Assembly: GCA_017307735.1 (NCBI GenBank)
Contig: JAFKGR010000025.1
Location: forward strand, 1 to 57,637
From: Chitinophagaceae bacterium
Lineage (GTDB): Bacteria; Bacteroidota; Bacteroidia; Chitinophagales; Chitinophagaceae
DNA length: 57,637 nt
Direction of reading: 5' to 3'
Made by a program: the position numbers and the translations under genes. This document shows, in pieces, positions 8,309 through 16,053 of the stretch; positions within the stretch are counted from its first letter, which is position 1; the number at the start of each line of letters is the position of its first letter. Below the pieces are notes generated by a model that had not been told where the DNA came from, made no database searches, and was given only the letters and a program-made list of their open reading frames with translations.

Positions 8309-8785
8309 ATGAAATCATCAAAGGAAATCTTGGGAATGTTAGTTCATGAACTACTTGTCCATTTTGAAAAGGCAAAATACTTCAACAAAAACGTAAGATA
8401 TTTTAATGAAGCTTTAGGAGATACTTCTTTCTTATTATCAGGATTACTAGACTCTCTTTTACAAACAAAAAGTGACTGGGATAAAAGCAAATGGATTGAC
8501 GACAGCCTCATAACTAGTGTGAATCAATCAGACAATAAATTGATTCTTGAAGGGGTAATGATATGGGGCAAAACAAATACTACACAGCAATGGACAGATC
8601 CATTTTGTTTTGAAATGGATATAATAAAGAAGTATAAGGATTTTAATAATTTCACTTTCTTTTTCTGTGATGTTGATAATCGAGAAATAACTTATGAGGA
8701 GTTTATAGAAAACCGTGATTATTGGGTAAGTTCCCAAAGGCGATGGAAGTATATAATAAATTCAAATAAAGTATTGCCAATTTAG
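8309..8785 (+). CDS. Putative cytoplasmic immunity protein for RHS cassette 2
   Basis: This 158-residue protein starts 3 nt after the cassette-2 stop. It has no signal peptide or membrane span, is aromatic-rich and slightly acidic, and contains WDKSKWIDDSLI and LEGVMIWGKTNTTQQWTDPF. I do not recognise a named family. Immediate placement behind a variable RHS tip, same strand, and a low-GC composition like the tip support an immunity role. A cytoplasmic immunity protein suggests that the partner toxin acts in the cytoplasm, in contrast to cassette 1. Confidence 0.6.
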   Translation: MKSSKEILGMLVHELLVHFEKAKYFNKNVRYFNEALGDTSFLLSGLLDSLLQTKSDWDKSKWIDDSLITSVNQSDNKLILEGVMIWGKTNTTQQWTDPFCFEMDIIKKYKDFNNFTFFFCDVDNREITYEEFIENRDYWVSSQRRWKYIINSNKVLPI

Positions 8786-8889
8786 GCTATGTCTGAAGGG
8801 CAATAGTTGAAAGTCAGTGGCGGGAAAATCATTATTAGGTTTTTGGTTTACAAATAGCTGGTATCAGTAGCCGGAAGTTTGATGGAGGG

Positions 8890-9876
8890 TTGGAAGGTTC
8901 TTTGAAAAATGAGTTTCTATACAACGATAAGGAGCTTTGGGATGATGCAGACCTTAACTGGTACGACTATGGATTTAGAAACTACGATGCCCAGAACTTG
9001 TCTCGCCGAAGGCGGATAGCACGTTTTACCCAACTTGATCCGCTGACCTGGGATTATCCTGAATTGACCAATTACCAGTATTCCAGTGATGAACCGATAG
9101 CTAATGTGGATATGGATGGGTTGGAAAAGATATCAACTGTAGGTGGTTGGTGGAATGGGGCTTATTTAAGTAAAGCGGGCAACGCGGGAGCAAGTGTTGG
9201 TAATATTGCGGCCCATAGTATAGTGCGGTCGGCAAATGTGGCTATTAATCAGATAAACAAAACTTCACAGGACAATACCTATTTGAAAATTCCGGTACAG
9301 AATTTACAGTTAAACACCAATGACTTTCCTTTAAACCAGCAACAGGCTACAGTAGGCCCGGCAAAGCGGATTATACGAAGCAAGCAGGAGCAGGCATTTT
9401 TAGATAAGGTTTCTAAAGATGCAGAACAGGATGCATTGAGAAGAAGAAGAGAAAAGGCTAATGGTTACAGGTTGCCCGTAATGGGAGATTTGTTTACAGC
9501 ATTGAACAGGATTTACTATGGTGATTTTGGTGGAGCTGTGCAACCCGCTGTAATGTTTAGTCTCAATACTGTTTCTGATGGTGCGGGAGGGGCCGCTGAT
9601 GGGGGAAGAACATTTTTTGAGGGTGCTAAGTATTCAGATAAAGTTCTGCGCCAAATGAGTAAAGCAGATGATATTTATCATGCCTTTCCTAAAAGTGTTG
9701 ATAGTTATGCGACTAAATTTGGTAAGTGGTCTACAAAACTTGGTGAGGATGGAAAGACTTATCAATGGCTGAAAATGCCGGGTAGTTATGGAGGTAAGAC
9801 AGGTGTATTTGAATATACAAAAGATGCCAACGGTCTTATTAATCACAGATTTTTTAATGTGCCTAAATCACCATAG
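8890..9876 (+). CDS. Orphan RHS cassette 3: core end plus unassigned toxin tip
   Basis: DNA similarity to the RHS core begins near 8824, but the frame carries an in-frame TAG (8836-8838) where other copies have Tyr in HYYAFGL, and the first available start is a TTG at 8890 inside the core. The core end (NEFLYNDKELWDDADLNWYD, TQLDPLTWDYPELTNYQY, DEPIANVDMDGLE) carries the same seven-residue insert as cassette 2. The tip of about 250 residues ends in a compact domain: SDKVLRQMSKADDIYHAFP, GEDGKTYQWLKMPGSYGGK, and FEYTKDANGLINHRFF. I have seen this DGK-PGSY-FEY-INHRFF pattern at the ends of other polymorphic toxins but cannot name a family; an RNase-type domain is a guess. The next gene is spaced by 1 nt. 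Confidence 0.65.
   Translation: MEGSLKNEFLYNDKELWDDADLNWYDYGFRNYDAQNLSRRRRIARFTQLDPLTWDYPELTNYQYSSDEPIANVDMDGLEKISTVGGWWNGAYLSKAGNAGASVGNIAAHSIVRSANVAINQINKTSQDNTYLKIPVQNLQLNTNDFPLNQQQATVGPAKRIIRSKQEQAFLDKVSKDAEQDALRRRREKANGYRLPVMGDLFTALNRIYYGDFGGAVQPAVMFSLNTVSDGAGGAADGGRTFFEGAKYSDKVLRQMSKADDIYHAFPKSVDSYATKFGKWSTKLGEDGKTYQWLKMPGSYGGKTGVFEYTKDANGLINHRFFNVPKSP
8995..9015 (+). repeat. 21-bp in-frame palindromic insert in RHS core (cassette 3)
   Basis: The same NLSRRRR-coding 21-bp palindromic insert as at 7493-7513, at the identical codon position between NYDAQ and IARFTQLDP. Confidence 0.75.
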
Positions 9877-9877
9877 T

Positions 9878-10249
9878 ATGGAAAGTATATCTACTTATTT
9901 AAATCTTCTCAAAGAAAAAGGCATTCCATTATCTGAAATCAATCCTGGTAGTGATGAAGTAGCTTTAACAGTCAATGATGCGTTACAGGCATTAGACTTA
10001 TTAAGAAATAGTAAAACAGCTATTTTAGGCGGTGATATTCTTTCAGAAGAAAATAACGAGCTTATTTATGCCTATAAGCTATGGGGAGAAGAGTATCAAT
10101 ATTTAAATTGGTATTGTAATAAGGATGACAATGAAAGCAAAATAGATTATTTACAAAGAAGTTATGTAGCAGCTAGAGACGGAATTATTAACGCAAGTAA
10201 AAAAGCAGAACAACTTAACCGAAAATGCTATATAGTTTTTGTAATATAA
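9878..10249 (+). CDS. Putative immunity protein for RHS cassette 3 (Imm40-like)
   Basis: The ATG at 9878 begins one base after the toxin stop, which makes it a better start than upstream codons that overlap the toxin. The 123-residue product has no signal peptide. It contains KEKGIPLSEINPGSDEVALT, ALDLLRNSKTAILGGDIL and YLNWYCNKDD. The central LLR-x-AILGGD followed by an NWYC motif resembles, from memory, the Imm40-type immunity proteins of polymorphic toxin systems. Role is supported by position and tight coupling to the tip; the family name is tentative. Confidence 0.65.
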   Translation: MESISTYLNLLKEKGIPLSEINPGSDEVALTVNDALQALDLLRNSKTAILGGDILSEENNELIYAYKLWGEEYQYLNWYCNKDDNESKIDYLQRSYVAARDGIINASKKAEQLNRKCYIVFVI

Positions 10250-10367
10250 AATAAGCCAGAAACACCATGCTTAACTGCGTTTTTGGAGGTATGTCAGGAA
10301 TGTATATGCGCTACAGGGGAAAATCCCGAACATACTTTGCGGAATAAAATTTTAGCCAAGAGCGAAG

Positions 10368-11129
10368 ATGTCCAACACAAAGTGGAATTTAAAGGAAGCC
10401 GGCAGCCCTGCTGTGAACCCCATCGTGCATGGCAATACTGCCAATATCAGCAGCGACCTGAACGGGAGTGTTCCTTTTGCGAGCCTTGCAGATCCGGACA
10501 AGAATGCTACCGATAATATACCGAGAGCCTATTTGAATGTCATGTTCTTCAATGAAAGGTTTGAATTTATAGAAGAAGGCAGCACGGCACTGAGAGTAAG
10601 CCAGCCGGGCGATGGGGCGGCATCGCTGGTACTTTCCAACATCAAGGCACCGAAGAATGGATATGTGTATATTTACCTGAGCAATCCGCCAAAGGGCGGA
10701 CAAGTTAAGAATGATGATGCGGTTTATTGGGATAACTTTACGGTGAGCTATACGCGAGGCAAAATCATAGAGGAAAATCACTACTATGCGTTTGGGTTGA
10801 GGATCGCAGGGATCAGCAGCAGAAAATTTGATGCAGGGGCAGAAGGTGAGCTGATCAACCACTATTATCTTTACAACGACAAGGAGCTCTTTGAAGATGC
10901 AGACCTTAACTGGTACGACTATGGATTTAGAAACTATGATGCTCAGAACTTGTCTCGCCGAAGGCGGATAGCACGTTTTACACAGCTTGATCCGCTGACC
11001 TGGGAATACCCCGAATTGACCAATTACCAGTATGCCAGTGATGAACCGATAGCAAATGTGGATATGGATGGGTTGGAAGGAGCAAGTTCTACTTTTGGAA
11101 GCAGGAAACAAGACGGCAGATTTTGTTGA
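10368..11129 (+). pseudogene. RHS core fragment, cassette 4 (best preserved core end)
   Basis: From 10399 to about 11090 this DNA is nearly identical to 5082 onward (without the 43-bp insert) and, in its 3' half, to cassettes 2 and 3. The 253-residue frame reads through NPIVHGNTANISSDLNG, VYWDNFTVSYTRGKIIEEN, YYAFGLRIAGISSRKF and DEPIANVDMDGLEGASS, giving the most complete core end in the island. It begins abruptly from unrelated sequence; the ATG at 10368 lies outside the similarity, so the start is not convincing. After GASS it enters an unrelated frame and stops at 11129, while a different frame (next feature) continues with tip-like sequence. This indicates a frameshifted, decayed cassette with no immunity gene. 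Confidence 0.7.
10947..10967 (+). repeat. 21-bp in-frame palindromic insert in RHS core (cassette 4)
   Basis: Third copy of the NLSRRRR-coding insert at the same codon position as in cassettes 2 and 3. Confidence 0.75.
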
Positions 11130-11286
11130 AAATGTGAAAAAGATAACACAGGATACAAAGAATGCTTATTTCCAAAATGGGCTCAGGAAGCCAATTAAAA
11201 TTGTTCTAAAGCCAGGAGGAGGAATCTCTCCTGATCCTGACTCTCTTCAATGGGCTAAAACATCGGGAGACAGCAGATTTCTATAA
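11091..11286 (+). pseudogene. Decayed toxin-tip remnant of RHS cassette 4
   Basis: Just after the cassette-4 core, a shifted frame reads EAGNKTADFVENVKKITQD, then NGLRKPIKIVLKPGGGISPD and ends TAA-terminated at 11286. It is about 60 residues, too short for a complete tip with linker, and is out of frame with the core. No family is recognised and no immunity gene follows; dut begins 102 bp later. Confidence 0.4.
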
Positions 11287-11328
11287 TTTTCATTTCTGAA
11301 ACATTAGGTAAAATTTTCTTGGTGCAGA

Positions 11329-11357
11329 TTGAAATATTGTTTCATCAGTTATATTTA
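11329..11357 (+). promoter_or_regulatory. Candidate promoter for dut
   Basis: TTG (11329-11331) is followed after 18 nt by TATATTTA (11350-11357), near the Bacteroidota -33/-7 pattern with the last base A instead of G. It lies 31 nt before the dut ATG and at the end of the RHS island. Confidence 0.35.
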
Positions 11358-11388
11358 CAAACAGAGCAATTAATTTTCTTTCTGCCTG

Positions 11389-11832
11389 ATGGATGCAATC
11401 ACAATTAAGATAATCAACAGATCAGGGAATCCTGATCCTGAATATGCCACTCCGGGAAGCAGTGGTATGGATTTGCGTGCCGATATTGAACAACCGCTGA
11501 TTTTAAAACCTCTGGAAAGACGGATGATCCCTACCGGAATCTTTTTGGAAATTCCTGATGGTTATGAAGTGCAGGTGAGGCCAAGAAGCGGGATGGCATG
11601 GAAATATGGATTGACCTGTCTGAATTCTCCGGGAACGGTGGATAGTGATTACAGAGGTGAATTGAAAGTGATTATAGTTAATCTTTCAGACACCCCGCAC
11701 GAAATTCAGAACGGGGACCGTATCGCACAAATGGTGGTTTCTAAAGTGGAAAAAGCAGTGTTGGTACATTCCGATGATTTGGCAAGTACCGAAAGAGGTT
11801 CCGGCGGATTTGGCCATTCAGGGATGAAATAA
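11389..11832 (+). CDS. dut: dUTP diphosphatase
   Basis: This 147-residue trimeric-type dUTPase hydrolyses dUTP to dUMP and pyrophosphate, keeping uracil out of DNA and supplying dUMP for thymidylate synthesis. All five motifs are visible: PGSSGMDLRA (22-31), RPRSGMA (64-70), GTVDSDYRGE with the catalytic Asp85, NGDRIAQMV, and the C-terminal RGSGGFGHSG that closes over the active site. Length is normal. It heads a plus-strand run with the DUF4292 lipoprotein and EnvC-like genes, a common order in Bacteroidota. Confidence 0.97.
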   Translation: MDAITIKIINRSGNPDPEYATPGSSGMDLRADIEQPLILKPLERRMIPTGIFLEIPDGYEVQVRPRSGMAWKYGLTCLNSPGTVDSDYRGELKVIIVNLSDTPHEIQNGDRIAQMVVSKVEKAVLVHSDDLASTERGSGGFGHSGMK

Positions 11833-11870
11833 AAATTTCCATTTCGAAGTTTTAATATTTAATATTTATC

Positions 11871-12674
11871 ATGAAAACTATTCTGGGAAGCATAATTATA
11901 ATTGTCACACTGGTTTCATGCAGTGCGTCCAGAAAAATCCGGACCAATGCTTCCTCAATTTCCCCCATTCATGATACCCTTGCTTTGGAAAATAAAGACA
12001 CTTTGAAAACAGAAGCTGCCCGCTTACTTTATTCTGAAAATGGAATCCCTTTCCAGACTTTTTCTGCCAAAGTAAAAGTGGAATACCAGGATGAAAATGG
12101 AAAGCAACCCGATGTAAATGCTTTTGTCAGGATGAAAAAGGATCAGGCAATCTGGATTTCGGTTGCCGCTACATTTTTAAATATTGAAGGATTCAGGGTC
12201 CTGATTACACCGGACAGTGTGGTTGTAATGAATAAACTGGAGAAGACCATAGAAGAATATCCGTTTTCCTATCTTCAGTCACGTATATCCATACCTGTTA
12301 GTTTCAATGATGTTCAGGAACTGGTAGCAGGAAGGGCAGCTATGACAGGAGACAGTATCGGGCTTGTAAAGAGTGACGGCAACTACCTGGAGATCTCACT
12401 TTCTGATAAAAATATTGATAATATTTTTTATTACACCCTTCCCCGGTTATTGCTTGCAAAGCAGTCTGCACGCATCTCCCAGCCGGGAAAAAATTACACG
12501 GCCAATATGCTTTACGAAGATTATTCAAAAACAGATGCAGGATATTTTTCCACCTCACGCGATGTTCGAATTCCTGAAAAACAACAACACATATTTTTGT
12601 CTTTTAAACAAATTGAGTTTAACAAGGAATTATCACTCCCCTTTAACAGGCCCGACGGATATACCGTAAAATAA
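11871..12674 (+). CDS. DUF4292-type outer membrane lipoprotein
   Basis: The 267-residue protein has a lipoprotein signal ending at Cys17 (IIVTLVSC). The mature part resembles DUF4292 proteins, which share the LolA/LolB-like half-barrel: FQTFSAKVKVEYQDENGK, VRMKKDQAIWISV, NIEGFRVLITPDSVVVMNK and VPVSF-type strands. Its function is not established; a role in lipid or lipoprotein handling at the envelope is inferred from the fold. It lies between dut and an envC-like gene, as in many relatives (38 bp after dut). Confidence 0.8.
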   Translation: MKTILGSIIIIVTLVSCSASRKIRTNASSISPIHDTLALENKDTLKTEAARLLYSENGIPFQTFSAKVKVEYQDENGKQPDVNAFVRMKKDQAIWISVAATFLNIEGFRVLITPDSVVVMNKLEKTIEEYPFSYLQSRISIPVSFNDVQELVAGRAAMTGDSIGLVKSDGNYLEISLSDKNIDNIFYYTLPRLLLAKQSARISQPGKNYTANMLYEDYSKTDAGYFSTSRDVRIPEKQQHIFLSFKQIEFNKELSLPFNRPDGYTVK

Positions 12675-12730
12675 TTTTATTTTAGCTGTCATCCATTCAA
12701 TCCTTCGCCTTTTCAAAAAATATTGTATTG

Positions 12731-14038
12731 ATGTATTGGAAAAGAATTCTCTCTCTGGTTTTTGCCTTTTGTTTTGTGTTCAGTTTGGTAAATGGACAGA
12801 GCCGTTCAGCCCTGGAGAGCCAGCGCAATCAATTGAGAAAAGAAATTGAGCAGACCCAGCAACTCCTTAATGAAACCAAAAAGACCGCAAAGGTCAGCCT
12901 GGGACAACTGGCGCTGATTTCCCGTAAAGTAAATCTTCAGGAAGGTGTCGTAGATAATATTCATAAAGAAATCCGAAACCTGAGCGATAATATTTATTTA
13001 TCGCAATTAGAGATCAACAGGATGAACCGGGTGCTTGATACGCTCAAACTTGAATATGCCAAAAGCATGGTATATGCTTACAAAAGCAGGGGTAATTACA
13101 GTTTCCTCAATTTTATTTTTGCATCTCAGAATTTTAATGATGCCATCAAAAGGATTGCTTATTTGAAATCATACAGGAATTACCGGGAAAATCAGGCAAA
13201 AAATATTTTAATGACACAGGCCCTTCTGAAAACAAAAGTTGCCGAGCTTGAAGATTCAAAGAAAAGAAAGGGAGTTGTGCTTAATGAAGAAAGCCAGGAA
13301 ATGGGGAATTTGGTAAAGCAACGTTCTGAAAAGGCACAAATTGTCAATGGCTTGAAAGGGAGACAACGGGAGTTGAATGCAATCATCAAAGAAAAGAGGA
13401 GCAGAGATGCCAAATTGAAAAATGCTATTGCTGCAATGGTCAGGAGGGAAATTGAAATGGCGAGGGCCGAAGCTGCCAGGAAGGAAAGAGCAAGGCTTGA
13501 AGCCATGAAAAAAGAGAATTCAAAGCCTGAAACGGCGGCATCAAATTCCAGGTCGGCGCCTGCGTCTTCATCTTCTGAAAAAAGATCTTCTGTCCCGGCT
13601 AACAGTGTGCTGGTAACAACTGAGGCCGACGCTACACTGAACGCAAATTTTGAAAAGAATAAAGGAAGATTGCCCTGGCCGGCAAATGGATATTTGCTGT
13701 ATCATTTTGGAAACAATGAATTGCCTGGTGGTGTTGTTTATAACAATGCGGGCGTTTCTATCGGAACAAAATTGGGTGAACCTGTAAAGGCCGTATTTGA
13801 AGGAGAAGTAACCCTGGTAAGTTATGTCGAAGACAATCAGGCGGTATTTGTAAAACATGGCAGATATTTTACCGTTTATGGCAACCTGACCAATGTGACA
13901 GTTAAGCGTGGTGACCAGGTGCAGATCGGCCAGGTGATAGGAAGAGCCGGTGAAAATGATGAAGGTGAAGGCGGACGTGTAGAGTTTCTCTTATTAAGGG
14001 AAAATGATTATCTGAATCCTCAGGCCTGGTTAAAATAA
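12731..14038 (+). CDS. EnvC-like murein hydrolase activator with degenerate LytM (M23) domain
   Basis: The ATG at 12731 is preferred over an in-frame TTG one codon earlier. The 435-residue protein has a signal peptide (to about VNG/QSRS, residue 22), a long coiled coil (about 25-230, with repeated KE/RK heptads), an Ala/Glu/Arg-rich segment and a Ser-rich linker, then a C-terminal LytM domain (about 330-433). The domain keeps the fold signature VFVKHGRYFTVYGNL but the zinc ligands are missing: the first H...D site reads NNAGVSIG and the final HxH site reads VEFLLL. This matches EnvC-type activators, which bind and switch on cell-wall amidases during division rather than cutting peptidoglycan themselves. 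Confidence 0.88.
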   Translation: MYWKRILSLVFAFCFVFSLVNGQSRSALESQRNQLRKEIEQTQQLLNETKKTAKVSLGQLALISRKVNLQEGVVDNIHKEIRNLSDNIYLSQLEINRMNRVLDTLKLEYAKSMVYAYKSRGNYSFLNFIFASQNFNDAIKRIAYLKSYRNYRENQAKNILMTQALLKTKVAELEDSKKRKGVVLNEESQEMGNLVKQRSEKAQIVNGLKGRQRELNAIIKEKRSRDAKLKNAIAAMVRREIEMARAEAARKERARLEAMKKENSKPETAASNSRSAPASSSSEKRSSVPANSVLVTTEADATLNANFEKNKGRLPWPANGYLLYHFGNNELPGGVVYNNAGVSIGTKLGEPVKAVFEGEVTLVSYVEDNQAVFVKHGRYFTVYGNLTNVTVKRGDQVQIGQVIGRAGENDEGEGGRVEFLLLRENDYLNPQAWLK

Positions 14039-14067
14039 AGTTTTTTAATGCTCCCCATAAATATGAT

Positions 14068-14607
14068 ATGCCCATTATTATTGAAGTAAATGGTCATTTG
14101 CCAAAGTTTGGAAAAGGGTGTTTTATTGCCCCCAATGCGACCCTCACCGGAGATATTATTACAGGCGATGAATGTTCTGTATGGTTCAATGCGGTTTTAA
14201 GAGGCGATGTCAATAGCATCCGAATGGGCAACAGGGTTAACGTTCAGGATAATGCCGTGGTACATTGTACGTATCAAAAGTCATCAACACGGATTGGAAA
14301 TAATGTAAGCATCGGACACAATGCAACTGTACATGGTTGCGTTATTGAAGATGATGTGTTGATAGGAATGGGTGCAAGGGTGATGGACCACGCGGTGGTT
14401 GGAAGCAAAAGTATAATTGCAGCGGGAGCGGTTGTTTTGGAAAATACCATTGTACCATCTGGCAGCGTTTTTGCAGGAATACCAGCTAAAAAGATCAGGG
14501 ATATTTCTCCTGAACTAATAGCCGGCGAAATTCAGAGAATTGCTGCCAACTATGTGAAATATGCCGGATGGTATCAGCCTTCATTTGATGATTCAAAAGG
14601 AGTATGA
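14068..14607 (+). CDS. Gamma-carbonic anhydrase family protein (left-handed beta-helix)
   Basis: The 179-residue protein is built of hexapeptide repeats typical of the gamma-carbonic anhydrase/PaaY family. Three histidines at the metal-ligand positions are present: His66 (VVHCTY), His84 (SIGHNATV) and His89 (VHGCVIEDD). The conserved WFNAVLRGD and GAGAVV-like turns (AAGAVVLENTIVPSGSVFAG) are also seen. Family members bind zinc or iron and many are carbonic anhydrases, but some act as acetyltransferase-like or unknown proteins, so the reaction is uncertain. Its stop overlaps the start of the next gene (ATGA). Confidence 0.88.
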   Translation: MPIIIEVNGHLPKFGKGCFIAPNATLTGDIITGDECSVWFNAVLRGDVNSIRMGNRVNVQDNAVVHCTYQKSSTRIGNNVSIGHNATVHGCVIEDDVLIGMGARVMDHAVVGSKSIIAAGAVVLENTIVPSGSVFAGIPAKKIRDISPELIAGEIQRIAANYVKYAGWYQPSFDDSKGV

Positions 14608-14786
14608 TGAAAAAGCTAATAATTTTTATCGGTTTCTTTTCTTTCCTGACAGGATGTTCTATCTTTAGAGGAGGAGAAAAATACGGATGCCCGACGAACG
14701 GTAAGAATATTGGTGCGGAACGAATTGCCTCGGGTGATCCTGCTGCCATCAAAGCTGCAAGAAAAGCCGGTAAGTTTAGAAATTAA
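14604..14786 (+). CDS. Small lipoprotein of unknown function
   Basis: A 60-residue protein overlaps the previous gene by four bases (ATGATGA), so it is translationally coupled. The signal peptide ends in a lipobox FLTGC (Cys18), followed by SIFRGGEKYGCPTNGKNIGA and a basic Ala/Lys tail. Short proteins with a KYGCP-NG-GAE motif occur in many Bacteroidota but I know of no function. Confidence 0.7.
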   Translation: MMKKLIIFIGFFSFLTGCSIFRGGEKYGCPTNGKNIGAERIASGDPAAIKAARKAGKFRN

Positions 14787-14811
14787 TTCTTCAATATAAA
14801 ATCCTACCCGT

Positions 14812-15114
14812 ATGTGCTATCATTTAAAGACGAGCTTTGGCGGTACTGAAGCTGTAATCGACGACAATTGCGGAATTTCCAAATTTTACAGTGTAGCCAG
14901 TGCACTCAGTGATGAATTCAAAATTAAGTTTATTAATCAGATTGATGACGCAGATATATTATCGTGGGATTTTAAGTACAAAAAACTCTACCTCACTTTA
15001 CAATACAGCATCTTCAACGGAGTATCCATTTTGCCAAGGCCGGTGAAAGATCTTTCCAAAGCAGACAAGGCTGTCAGGGAAATATCTTCGATGCTGATGA
15101 AAAAAGCGTTTTGA
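14812..15114 (+). CDS. Conserved-looking hypothetical protein
   Basis: A 100-residue protein without signal or membrane span. It contains CYHLKTSFGGTEAVIDDN, SWDFKYKKLYLTLQYSIFNG and a Lys-rich C-terminal helix. I do not recognise it. It starts 25 bp after the small lipoprotein and converges tail to tail with rsgA (4-bp gap). Alternating polar and hydrophobic segments suggest a small alpha/beta fold. Confidence 0.65.
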   Translation: MCYHLKTSFGGTEAVIDDNCGISKFYSVASALSDEFKIKFINQIDDADILSWDFKYKKLYLTLQYSIFNGVSILPRPVKDLSKADKAVREISSMLMKKAF

Positions 15115-15118
15115 TTTT

Positions 15119-16039
15119 CTAATACTTTTTCTTTTCAATGGAATCGAGGATATTCAGGTAACTGATATATCTGTCTATATTGATTTTCCCTTCTGCGGCT
15201 GCATTTTTAATGGTACAATCCGGCTCTTCATTGTGAAGGCAATTGTTGAATCTGCACTGCCCGATCAGGGGTTTCATCTCAGTGAAATAATGTGAAAGTT
15301 CCACCGGTTCTATGTCCATCAAAGCAAATTCTCTCATCCCCGGTGTGTCAACTATTGAACCGCCAAAAGGCAAATCATACATTTCTGTGAAAGTGGTTGT
15401 GTGCAATCCTTTGCCGCTCCATCCGCTCACATCCTGGGTTTTTATAGCGAGGTCGGGAAGTAAAAGATTAATAAGCGATGATTTTCCCACACCTGAATGT
15501 CCGCTGACCAATGTTCGTTTTCCGCGCAATACATTTTTCAATATCCTCAATCCTTTATTTTCTGTAACGCTTACCAGCATAACCGGATACCCTGCTTTCT
15601 GGTACATACTTTTTATCTTGTCATATTGCCTGATGTCTTTTTCCTGATACAGGTCTTTTTTATTAAATACGAGAATGGCAGGGACATGAAAGGCTTCACT
15701 GGCAACAAGGAACCTATCGATAAAACCGGTACTGGTTTTTGGATTTCGGATGGATGCCATCAACAGGCTTTGATCGATGTTGGCAGCCATAATGTGTTGC
15801 ATATTTTTATTCTGTGGTGATTGTCTGATGATATAGTTCTTACGGGTTTGTATATCCGTAATCATGATATCACCCTGTTCATCTTTTTCGAGAAGAACCT
15901 GATCCCCCACGGCTACCGGATTTGTGGAAGTGAAATCATCAGTCTTCATTTTTCCGCGCAGGCGGGCTTCAATGAAAGAGCCATCTTCGGTTTTGACGAT
16001 GTACCAGCTTCCTGTTGATCTGTAAACAGTTCCTTTCAA
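15119..16039 (-). CDS. rsgA: Ribosome small subunit-dependent GTPase A
   Basis: The 306-residue circularly permuted GTPase helps late maturation of the 30S subunit. Motif order is that of the family: an N-terminal OB domain (about 1-65), G4 NKKD (126-129), then G1 GHSGVGKSS (180-188) and G3 DTPG (231-234). A C-terminal zinc site follows with Cys262, Cys267, His269 and Cys275. Length is normal. It lies 14 bp downstream of batA on the same strand, but the functions are unrelated. Confidence 0.96.
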   Translation of the reverse strand: MKGTVYRSTGSWYIVKTEDGSFIEARLRGKMKTDDFTSTNPVAVGDQVLLEKDEQGDIMITDIQTRKNYIIRQSPQNKNMQHIMAANIDQSLLMASIRNPKTSTGFIDRFLVASEAFHVPAILVFNKKDLYQEKDIRQYDKIKSMYQKAGYPVMLVSVTENKGLRILKNVLRGKRTLVSGHSGVGKSSLINLLLPDLAIKTQDVSGWSGKGLHTTTFTEMYDLPFGGSIVDTPGMREFALMDIEPVELSHYFTEMKPLIGQCRFNNCLHNEEPDCTIKNAAAEGKINIDRYISYLNILDSIEKKKY

Positions 16040-16053
16040 GTTTTTAAAACAAT

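Noticed and set aside
10283..10516. 77-residue Cys-rich frame before cassette 4
   Set aside because: Most of it is the RHS core DNA read in another frame; the cysteines come from GC-rich codons of that DNA.
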